5,917 nucleotides of DNA from an uncultured Bacteroidales bacterium. GTDB taxonomy: Bacteria > Bacteroidota > Bacteroidia > Bacteroidales > Paludibacteraceae. Location of the stretch: positions 1-5,917 of the forward strand of contig CALEPS010000178.1 in NCBI GenBank assembly GCA_937910305.1, in the 5' to 3' direction. The notes under the pieces were generated by a model. The model saw nothing but the letters and a program-made list of their open reading frames with translations, was not told where the DNA came from and did not search any database. Shown piece after piece: positions 1 to 5,469 of the stretch (position 1 is the stretch's first letter; each line of letters opens with the position of its first letter). Position numbers and translations under genes: made by a program.

Positions 1-910
1 TCTCTGCCACTTCATTCTTCTGCTCCAGGTTTTGCAGCAGATAAATCTTGGCCAGTTCGTCTATAAACTCGCAATCCCGTTGCGGCGTCTCGCTCGTAAG
101 AGAAAGCGCAAGAACCGTCGATCCCTCTGTGACGAAAGAAAGCTGCAGGCGGCTCATGAACTCATCCACAAGGGATTCATGAGTCCTGAAACGGAAATAT
201 ATCTTTCCTGAATTGACCATTAGTTCCGTCGGCCAGATAGTAATATCAAACAGCGGACAACTGATAGCCTCGCCGTAGCGGGCGCGCAAGTCAAGCGGTG
301 TATCTTCATCTGTAGAAGCGATGCGCAGAGAGCCGTCGTTTTCAAAATTAACCTGGTATAATATGCCGTAGGCACGAGGATCAAGCCGCGTGAACTCAAC
401 AATAATAGGAGTCTGACGGTAGAGTTGGCGCGTCTTGAAGCGTCCTTGCGTGATATACTCCACATTCAGGAACGGCAACGAATCAACTACTCGGCTCATC
501 AAGTCGTACGAACCCAGCATAATCATCTGGTTGTTCACATTCTTGTATCCGGCATCCACACCGAAACCGCTCATCAGCGCAGAAGCAGAGCCGCCGTATG
601 TACCGCTTTCCTTGATGACAATAGTACCCTGGGAATAATACGTCGGGATCCACCTTCTGTTTTTCAGCATAGCCAGACCCAAAGCAATCACAAGGGCTAT
701 CACGAACAGATACCAGTAGTGCAGGAAAGTGAAGATCCACTCAATGGGGTTAAAGTTCATTGAACTCTCTTCATCATCGCCTCCTTGTTGCTGTTGCGGG
801 TCTGCCTGATAATACTGCTGGTTGCCGCCCGGCATGTAATAATTGTTGCCTCCCGGGGCATAATATTGGCTATTTCCTCCCGGAGTGTAATATGGATTAT
901 TTGTGCTCAT
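1..910 (-). CDS. Wzz/Wzc-type polysaccharide co-polymerase, N-terminal part (3' end beyond left edge)
   Basis: The frame is open from the ATG at 910 to the window edge (303 codons, no stop), so only the N-terminal part is present. Residues 5-34 form a Tyr-Pro-Gly-Gly-Asn repeat tail, and 35-50 are Gln- and acid-rich. Residues about 58-82 are a membrane helix (IEWIFTFLHYWYLFVIALVI and on), preceded by the NPIEW context typical of Wzz domains. The remainder (about 85-303) is a long extracytoplasmic region ending in what looks like the start of a coiled coil (LAKIYLLQNLEQKNEVAE). Proteins of this class set polymer length and connect the inner-membrane polymerase to the Wza channel. In Bacteroidota many continue into a second membrane helix and a cytoplasmic BY-type tyrosine kinase, which cannot be checked here. 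The gene starts 5 bases after the stop of the export lipoprotein gene, with no clear Shine-Dalgarno site. The class is well supported by the membrane topology and context; a kinase domain is inference. Confidence 0.88.
   Translation of the reverse strand, partial: MSTNNPYYTPGGNSQYYAPGGNNYYMPGGNQQYYQADPQQQQGGDDEESSMNFNPIEWIFTFLHYWYLFVIALVIALGLAMLKNRRWIPTYYSQGTIVIKESGTYGGSASALMSGFGVDAGYKNVNNQMIMLGSYDLMSRVVDSLPFLNVEYITQGRFKTRQLYRQTPIIVEFTRLDPRAYGILYQVNFENDGSLRIASTDEDTPLDLRARYGEAISCPLFDITIWPTELMVNSGKIYFRFRTHESLVDEFMSRLQLSFVTEGSTVLALSLTSETPQRDCEFIDELAKIYLLQNLEQKNEVAE
809..898 (-). repeat. Imperfect 24-27-base tandem repeat encoding a YYxPGGN tail
   Basis: Codons 5-34 of the co-polymerase gene encode NPYYTPGGN, SQYYAPGGN, NYYMPGGN and a partial QQYY. 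That is three full units plus one broken one, 8 or 9 residues each. On the plus strand each unit shows a CC(T/G)CCCGG core followed by a TAAT-type Tyr-Tyr antisense. The repeat lies before the first membrane helix and so should be cytoplasmic. It is a low-complexity Tyr/Pro/Gly tail, and its function is unknown. Confidence 0.8.
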
Positions 911-915
911 AGTCT

Positions 916-1686
916 TTATTTATACAGGAATGCTACGTAATTCAAAACGGTTGTCAGCAATGCCACGCTGCTTGTAATCAGTCCCAGGAAACCGGTATAT
1001 GTAGGTACCTTGTAGAAACTGTCTTTCGTACGTGCAACATAGATGACATCGTTCGGATAAACATAATAGTATTTCGAATCAATGATGCTGTTGGTACGCA
1101 TATCGAACTCCAATATCTCGGGTTCTTGTCCTCCGTCTCTCGGACGGATGATACGGATATGCCTGCGGTCGCCGCTATTCATCACATCGCCTGTCATGGC
1201 TAAGGCTTGGAAGATATTCATTTTCTCCTTGTATATAAAATATCTACCGGCATTCGCGTCTCCTATGACAGAGAAATACTTGTTATACAGTGCCAACTTA
1301 ACATCCGCGTCAGGAATGATCTCGCGGAATGCCGCACGCAGTGTATCCTGTGCTTCGGCTTCCGTCAGTCCCAAAACCTTGATCGGTTTAAGGAAAGGAA
1401 TATCTATCGTTCCGTCCGAATAAACGCGATAGGAATTGGCATACTGACCGCTGGTAGCCATATTATTGGCACCCAACATCTTACTCATGGTCTCATCTAG
1501 TGTAATCAGGCGGTAAATAATCTCGTCATTGACACGGATTCGGTATGGTTCATAGCTTACGCTGTCATATACCGGCAGTTTGTTGCTCTTCGTCGGTTCT
1601 TGCAGGTAACCGATAGATTTGTGGCTGTAGCAGCTTGACATCAATACCGCAGTGAGGGCAAGCAATATCAGATAAATCTTTTTCAT
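916..1686 (-). CDS. Wza-family polysaccharide export lipoprotein (second of tandem pair)
   Basis: This is a 256-residue outer-membrane export protein of the Poly_export (Wza) family, which forms the channel taking capsule or exopolysaccharide out of the cell. Residues 1-19 are a lipoprotein signal with lipobox LMSSC, so Cys19 would be lipidated. Residues about 46-130 match the export domain, with the hallmark YRVYSDGTIDIPFLKPIKV and the GLTEAEAQ helix. Residues about 135-218 form an SLBB-like domain (FSVIGDANAGRYFIYKEKMN, then IFQALAMTGDV and YPNDVIYVA). The C-terminal segment 231-255 is hydrophobic, as expected for the helix that spans the outer membrane in Wza. The ATG overlaps the stop of the upstream gene (ATGA) and is preceded by a perfect Shine-Dalgarno site, so translation is probably coupled. 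It is shorter than E. coli Wza (about 380 residues), as is usual for Bacteroidota homologues. Confidence 0.92.
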   Translation of the reverse strand: MKKIYLILLALTAVLMSSCYSHKSIGYLQEPTKSNKLPVYDSVSYEPYRIRVNDEIIYRLITLDETMSKMLGANNMATSGQYANSYRVYSDGTIDIPFLKPIKVLGLTEAEAQDTLRAAFREIIPDADVKLALYNKYFSVIGDANAGRYFIYKEKMNIFQALAMTGDVMNSGDRRHIRIIRPRDGGQEPEILEFDMRTNSIIDSKYYYVYPNDVIYVARTKDSFYKVPTYTGFLGLITSSVALLTTVLNYVAFLYK

Positions 1687-2573
1687 TGGGCACCTCCTTT
1701 CGCCGGCATACCATTGGACCCTCCACTATTGGAGCCTCCGCCGTAATATTTCTTAACATGGTTGATACCTGTCTGAACAATCGTATAGATCAATACTCCG
1801 AAAGATATAGTGGTTGCTGTTACGCCAAGAACTGTAGAGGCGGAATTGATACCGAAACTATAACCCGGGATTTGTCGGATATAGATGATATCGTTCGGCT
1901 CAATATAATAGTATTCCGAATTAACCAGATCTTTGGAACGTGCGTCAAAAGTCTTGATAGTGGTCACTCCTTCTTTCTCGCGCACCAGTTTGATCTCTTT
2001 TCTGCTGTTGAACTCATTCAGGTCGCCCGCCATGGCCAAAGCCTCAAAGATAGTCATCTTCTCCTTGTTGATCATGTATCGTCCGCTTTGCGCTCCGATG
2101 ATGGAGAACGAACGGTTTACGATATTGACTTCCACGGAGACGGTGCTATATCCCGGAATTTCTTTGAGTAGGGCGCTTAATTCTTCTTCCAGTTTGTGTT
2201 TTACCTCACGTGTTGTCATTCCGCGAACATACACTTTTCCTATCGTCGGGAAATCTATGTTTCCGTCATCGTCAATCAAATAGGTATAAAGGTCATATGA
2301 ACCGCCGCTGCTTCCGTTCATCTGATGGCGCATGGTAGAGGCATTTGACCCTCCGGCATTATACATAGCCGTCACTTTTTCATCCAGCGAATAGACGTAC
2401 ACATACAGCCGGTCGTCGATTCGCAGCTCGTAGTCCTCGAAACTGAGCGTATCTGCATAGTGCGGAATATACTTGTCCGGCTCTTGCATATAGTTCACTT
2501 TTCGAGCCGTAACACAGGACGAAAGCATATAGCTCACTATCGCAAAAAATAATATATATCTTAGTTTTCTCAT
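1683..2573 (-). CDS. Wza-family polysaccharide export lipoprotein (first of tandem pair)
   Basis: This is a 296-residue outer-membrane polysaccharide export protein. The signal peptide MRKLRYILFFAIVSYMLSSC gives lipidated Cys20. Residues about 45-150 form the export domain, with DDDGNIDFPTIGKVYVRGMT followed by a TREV helix. Residues about 155-235 are SLBB-like (FSIIGAQSGRYMINKEKMTI, ALAMAGDL, IEPNDIIYI). Residues about 245-272 are a hydrophobic helix, then a Gly/Ser-rich tail ends the protein (GGGSNSGGSNGMPAKGGAQ). It is clearly paralogous to the next gene. The region at residues 68-95 (AGGSNAS, MNGSSGGS) is a Gly/Ser insert. I chose the ATG at 2573, which gives a standard signal peptide. 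An in-frame GTG at 2579 adds two residues and lies closer to the AGGAG site (13 bases instead of 19), so it is a real alternative. An out-of-frame ATG at 2581 runs straight into a stop. Confidence 0.92.
   Translation of the reverse strand: MRKLRYILFFAIVSYMLSSCVTARKVNYMQEPDKYIPHYADTLSFEDYELRIDDRLYVYVYSLDEKVTAMYNAGGSNASTMRHQMNGSSGGSYDLYTYLIDDDGNIDFPTIGKVYVRGMTTREVKHKLEEELSALLKEIPGYSTVSVEVNIVNRSFSIIGAQSGRYMINKEKMTIFEALAMAGDLNEFNSRKEIKLVREKEGVTTIKTFDARSKDLVNSEYYYIEPNDIIYIRQIPGYSFGINSASTVLGVTATTISFGVLIYTIVQTGINHVKKYYGGGSNSGGSNGMPAKGGAQ
1691..1700 (-). promoter_or_regulatory. Strong ribosome binding site inside the upstream coding region
   Basis: The minus strand reads AAAGGAGGTG, with GGAGG six bases before the ATG at 1686. 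It is almost fully complementary to the 16S rRNA tail and fixes the start of the downstream export gene. It also encodes the Lys-Gly-Gly of the upstream protein's C-terminus. The other starts in this window have weak sites or none, which makes this one stand out. Confidence 0.85.
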
Positions 2574-2592
2574 TTTCACATTTTTCGTATTT

Positions 2593-2597
2593 CTCCT
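2593..2597 (-). promoter_or_regulatory. Shine-Dalgarno site AGGAG for first export gene
   Basis: AGGAG on the minus strand lies 13 bases before the in-frame GTG at 2579 and 19 before the ATG at 2573. The hairpin arm described separately ends on the base directly before it, so folding there could affect ribosome access. The spacing is longer than ideal, so its use is uncertain. Confidence 0.5.
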
Positions 2598-2626
2598 GCC
2601 CCTTAAGGGGAAGGTTGGAAAGGGGC
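2598..2626 (-). promoter_or_regulatory. GC-rich inverted repeat with two competing hairpins between sugar and export genes
   Basis: On the minus strand GCCCCTT (2626-2620) can pair with AAGGGGC (2604-2598) across a 15-base loop. The inner palindrome CCCCTTAAGGGG (2610-2599) can instead use the same 3' arm. No T-run follows on either strand, so it does not look like an intrinsic terminator. It starts 6 bases after the stop of the WlbA-type gene. It could be an mRNA processing or stability element, a translation control structure, or one copy of a dispersed intergenic repeat. Confidence 0.55.
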
Positions 2627-2632
2627 TTATAT

Positions 2633-3619
2633 TTACCTCTTCTCATCCCATCCGAATGGGTGTTTGGCAAGAGGCAACTTAGCCAGAGGATGATAGTCGC
2701 CTACCAAACCTATGGGTTCCGAATGGCGGATTTGAGCCACTGTCTCAATACACGGACGTGCTTCCGCAATGCGGAAACCGTTGCCGGAGAGAATCTGTTT
2801 GTAACTCTCGGTATGCAACTCCGTAAATCCGGCTGAGAACTCAAATTCCTCTCCGTCTATATTCAGCGTACGGTATGTGCGCTTCTCGCCTTGTACGGCA
2901 TTAGCAGGGAGACATTCTGCGTTGATACTCAGGAAATAGCGCACACGGGCTTTTTCCAGTTCCAAATAGCCTGCAACGCGGTCAAAACTCATCACATGGA
3001 CGATATTTTTCTTCACCGGACCGAACACCCATTGCAGCATGTCGTAGAAATGCACGCCGATGTTGGTAGCAATACCGCCGGATTTATGCACATCGCCTTT
3101 CCAAGAGGAGTAATACCATTTACCGCGAGAGGTAATATAAGTCAGGTCAACGTCATAAATCTTATCTTTAGGTCCTTTCTCCACTTTCTCCTTCAGTGCG
3201 CGGATCTTGTCATGCAGACGCAGTTGCAGAATCGTATAAGCCTTGTGCCCCGTCTCTTTCTCCAGCTCTAACAAGTTGTCAATATTATAGGGATTGAGCA
3301 CCAGCGGTTTCTCGCAGATCACATCGCATCCCAAACGGAGGCCGTAACGGATAAACGCGTCGTGCGTATAGTTCGGCGTACAGATTGAAACCCAATGCAA
3401 AGGATTCTCTGTCCGCATCTGTTTGGAGCAGAAACGGTCGAACTGTTCATTCTCCGTGTAGAAAGAGCAATCCGGGAACGAACTATCCAGACGCCCTACC
3501 GAGTCAAACTTGTCGTATGCTACCAACAGGTTGTTGCCTGTATCCGCAATCGCTTTAATGTGCCGCGGAGCTATGTATCCCGCTGCACCGATCAATGCAA
3601 AATTCAATTTCTTATCCAT
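2633..3619 (-). CDS. wlbA: WlbA/WbpB-type UDP-N-acetyl-2-amino-2-deoxyglucuronate dehydrogenase
   Basis: This is a 328-residue Gfo/Idh/MocA oxidoreductase that closely resembles WlbA/WbpB as I recall their sequences. Those enzymes oxidise C3 of UDP-GlcNAc-uronic acid with NAD, ahead of transamination, to build 2,3-diacetamido uronic acids. The N-terminal Rossmann motif is NFALIGAAGYIAPRH (6-20). VSICTPNYTH (77-86) and CDVICEKPL (98-106) follow, where Lys104 is the EKP lysine. The substrate domain carries LQLRLHDKI (131-139), LTYITSRGKWY (159-169), SWKGD and GGIATNIGVHFYDML (181-195), where His190 is the likely catalytic histidine. The C-terminus has a short PLAKLPLAK-type tail that may exceed the family length. 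The start overlaps the preceding gene by 16 bases, so it is probably translated by coupling; no strong Shine-Dalgarno site is seen. The partner enzymes are not in this window. The family is firm; exact substrate is inferred from similarity. Confidence 0.9.
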   Translation of the reverse strand: MDKKLNFALIGAAGYIAPRHIKAIADTGNNLLVAYDKFDSVGRLDSSFPDCSFYTENEQFDRFCSKQMRTENPLHWVSICTPNYTHDAFIRYGLRLGCDVICEKPLVLNPYNIDNLLELEKETGHKAYTILQLRLHDKIRALKEKVEKGPKDKIYDVDLTYITSRGKWYYSSWKGDVHKSGGIATNIGVHFYDMLQWVFGPVKKNIVHVMSFDRVAGYLELEKARVRYFLSINAECLPANAVQGEKRTYRTLNIDGEEFEFSAGFTELHTESYKQILSGNGFRIAEARPCIETVAQIRHSEPIGLVGDYHPLAKLPLAKHPFGWDEKR

Positions 3620-4383
3620 AGTTTCTTAATTATATTCTTCATTTTCTGCAGAACCAGTTCTTGCCACCATTCCGCGCTGTTGTTCGTCCATCGCTGAGGG
3701 TGTGTTGTTATCATCACATGCGGCGGTAACACACCTGCGGAAACGGCTTGAAGCAGTTCTTTGGTAGTATGCCATGTCCATCCGCGGGTATTCCATTCTT
3801 CCTGGTATTGCGGTATTTTGTCCCGGACACTCACTTTGTACCCGTCCCAGCAACGGCCTGTGTCTGTCAGATACAGCACATCGCTAAAATCGGTATCCAT
3901 ATACGGTTCACCTATTATACCAAGCGACTTGTAATCATGGACTTTCCAAAGGTCTTTTCCGTCATATTTGCTTGTCGGAGCACCATGCATGCAAATCGTC
4001 TCTACCGCATAATACCTGCGGAAACAGTCCAACCACGTCTCAAAATGCGCATATGCTTTCTCCACATCTCCGTTGCAGAGACTCATATCCTCGTAATGAT
4101 AGCCTATTTCATGTCCCAGTTTTGCGATAGCACGGATTGCGTCCGGCGAAAATGCCCCGCTCTCCGATGTCCGGAAATAATACGTTGCCCGCGCGCCGAT
4201 GGAGTGTTCAATCTGTGCCGTCCGCAAACTGTTCTGCGGTTTGGCATCCACGTCATGCCGGAGAATCACGAATTTATCAGGTCTCTTCCCTTTGCAATAC
4301 TCCGCAAAGGGAATTAACTCATAGCCTGCTTTCTGCAGTCTCTCCAACAATTCACGATATATGTCCAGACTGAAATCTTTCAT
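3604..4383 (-). CDS. NodB/CE4-like polysaccharide deacetylase-family protein
   Basis: This 259-residue protein looks like a divergent member of the polysaccharide deacetylase superfamily, whose members remove N- or O-acetyl groups from carbohydrates using a metal. The metal-site motif is LRHDVDAKP (41-49), corresponding to the Asp-Asp motif of NodB. GHEIGYHYED (90-99) would supply the histidine motif, and MHGAP (132-136), GRCWDG (176-181) and MITTHPQRW (224-232) fit the later conserved motifs. ATYYFRT (66-72) is the typical strand between them. There is no signal peptide or membrane segment, so it is probably cytoplasmic and would act on a nucleotide sugar or lipid-linked sugar rather than on finished polymer. 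It starts 3 bases after the fcl stop, with AAAGG upstream, and its end overlaps the WlbA-type gene by 16 bases. Such HDVD-type proteins occur in O-antigen and capsule loci, and no precise substrate can be assigned. Confidence 0.82.
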   Translation of the reverse strand: MKDFSLDIYRELLERLQKAGYELIPFAEYCKGKRPDKFVILRHDVDAKPQNSLRTAQIEHSIGARATYYFRTSESGAFSPDAIRAIAKLGHEIGYHYEDMSLCNGDVEKAYAHFETWLDCFRRYYAVETICMHGAPTSKYDGKDLWKVHDYKSLGIIGEPYMDTDFSDVLYLTDTGRCWDGYKVSVRDKIPQYQEEWNTRGWTWHTTKELLQAVSAGVLPPHVMITTHPQRWTNNSAEWWQELVLQKMKNIIKKLWIRN

Positions 4384-4386
4384 CGG

Positions 4387-5328
4387 TTACCTTTCTGCGC
4401 GCATCGGATTTTCCAGGAAGTCCTTATATGCCAGGCGAATACCGTCTTCCAGTTCGGTCTTGTATGTCCAACCTAAAGCCGTTGCTTTGCTTACATCCAG
4501 CAGTTTGCGCGGCGTACCGTCAGGACGGGTGGCATCCCATAATATCTCACCTTCATAACCGATCACTTTTGCCACCAGCTCTGTCAATGCCTTGATTGTC
4601 AACTCCTTGCCCGTTCCGGCATTGACTGTCTCATTCCCGCTGTAGTTATTCATTAGGAATACGCAGAGGTTCGCCAGATCATCCACATACAGAAACTCTC
4701 TCAGCGGAGCACCAGTACCCCAACAGGTCACGGACTTTGCCCCACTCTCTTTTGCCTCATGGAAACGGCGGATCAATGCAGGCAGGACATGGCTGTGCTC
4801 CGGATGATAGTTATCATTCGGACCATACAGGTTCGTCGGCATAACAGAAATATAATCCGTTCCGTACTGCCGGTTCAGGAACTCACAGTATTTGAGTCCG
4901 CTTATCTTTGCCAACGCGTAGGCTTCGTTCGTCTTCTCCAGTTCGCCTGTCAGCAGACAACTTTCTTTCATCGGTTGTGGTGCCATGCGAGGATAGATGC
5001 AGCTTGAGCCAAGGAATTCCAGTTTCTTGCACCCGTTCTTCCATGCCGCATGAATGACGTTCATCTCCAGAATCATGTTGTCGTACATGAAATCAGCCAG
5101 TGCATTCTGGTTGGCTACAATGCCTCCCACTTTGGCTGCAGCCAGAAAAACATACTCCGGCTTCTCCGCCTCAAAGAACGCTTCTACCGCATCCTGGCGG
5201 CACAGATCCAATTCTTTGTGCGTGCGGGTAATAATATTGGTATATCCTTGTCTCTGCAGTTCACGCACAATCGCGCTTCCCACCATGCCGCGGTGGCCTG
5301 CCACATATATTTTCGAGTTTTTCAACAT
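4387..5328 (-). CDS. fcl: GDP-L-fucose synthase (GDP-4-keto-6-deoxymannose 3,5-epimerase/4-reductase)
   Basis: This is a complete 313-residue SDR-family enzyme (also named wcaG) that turns GDP-4-keto-6-deoxy-D-mannose into GDP-L-fucose with NADPH, in the cytoplasm. The nucleotide-binding motif GHRGMVG spans 11-17. GSSCIYP gives Ser108 and Cys110, NEAYALAK gives Tyr137 and Lys141, and NSHV-type SHV gives His180. These correspond to Ser107, Cys109, Tyr136, Lys140 and His179 of the E. coli enzyme. MPTNLYGPNDNYHP (163-176) and LREFLYVDD (209-217) are also family hallmarks, and the length matches the usual 310-320 residues. The ATG at 5328 has an A/T-rich leader with no Shine-Dalgarno site, as is common in Bacteroidota. 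It follows gmd, its pathway partner, after a 141-base gap. No key residue is missing. Confidence 0.97.
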   Translation of the reverse strand: MLKNSKIYVAGHRGMVGSAIVRELQRQGYTNIITRTHKELDLCRQDAVEAFFEAEKPEYVFLAAAKVGGIVANQNALADFMYDNMILEMNVIHAAWKNGCKKLEFLGSSCIYPRMAPQPMKESCLLTGELEKTNEAYALAKISGLKYCEFLNRQYGTDYISVMPTNLYGPNDNYHPEHSHVLPALIRRFHEAKESGAKSVTCWGTGAPLREFLYVDDLANLCVFLMNNYSGNETVNAGTGKELTIKALTELVAKVIGYEGEILWDATRPDGTPRKLLDVSKATALGWTYKTELEDGIRLAYKDFLENPMRAER

Positions 5329-5356
5329 ATAATCATTGCATTTTAAAAATCACAGG

Positions 5357-5375
5357 ATAATATACTGCATATTAT
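5357..5375. promoter_or_regulatory. AT-rich dyad upstream of fcl
   Basis: ATAATAT and ATATTAT flank a 5-base spacer (ACTGC), giving 7-base arms centred 38 bases before the fcl start. On the minus strand the right part reads CCTATAATATG, which contains TATAAT, but no good -35 lies at the usual distance and no Bacteroides-type -7 (TAnnTTTG) is present. It may be a protein binding site, or simply AT-rich spacer. Confidence 0.3.
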
Positions 5376-5394
5376 AGGGTGTGTCGGGATACGT

Positions 5395-5438
5395 AATTGA
5401 CTCTTAAATGAGTGCTAAATGAGTCGTAAATGACCCGT
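5395..5438. repeat. Four direct 11-base repeats between gmd and fcl
   Basis: On the plus strand the units are AATTGACTCTT, AAATGAGTGCT, AAATGAGTCGT and AAATGACCCGT, in exact 11-base register, with consensus AAATGAGTCGT. The array begins 32 bases past the gmd stop and lies in the only sizeable gap of the operon. An 11-base period puts each unit on the same face of the DNA helix, which would fit repeated binding sites, but slippage-type repeats are equally possible. No function can be read from the sequence. Confidence 0.75.
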
Positions 5439-5469
5439 TAGTAAATCGATAAACCCTTTCGATACAGTA

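Noticed and set aside
1686..2171. 161-codon open frame on the plus strand
   Set aside because: It is antisense to the first export lipoprotein gene and resembles no known family; its length follows from the codon use of the real gene.
2599..2626. Intrinsic terminator between the WlbA-type and export genes
   Set aside because: The stems are GC-rich but no T-run follows on either strand, and the next bases on the minus strand are AGGAGAAATACG. I kept it as a structure of unknown role.
3748..4317. 189-codon open frame on the plus strand
   Set aside because: It lies wholly antisense to the deacetylase-family gene, has no recognisable domain, and the minus-strand frame carries clear conserved motifs.
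5395..5438. CRISPR array or chain of small plus-strand leader peptides
   Set aside because: The units are 11 bases with no spacers, so it is not CRISPR. The 4-codon frames linked by ATGA are a by-product of the repeat and have no ribosome binding site.
5445..5463. Small inverted repeat ATCGA/TCGAT just after gmd as a terminator
   Set aside because: The stem is only 5 base pairs with a 9-base loop and no T-run, which is too weak to call.
5329..5469. Bacteroides-type promoter for fcl
   Set aside because: I found no convincing TTTG at -33 with TAnnTTTG at -7 on the minus strand. A lone TATAAT without a matching upstream box is not enough, so read-through from gmd is the simpler view.
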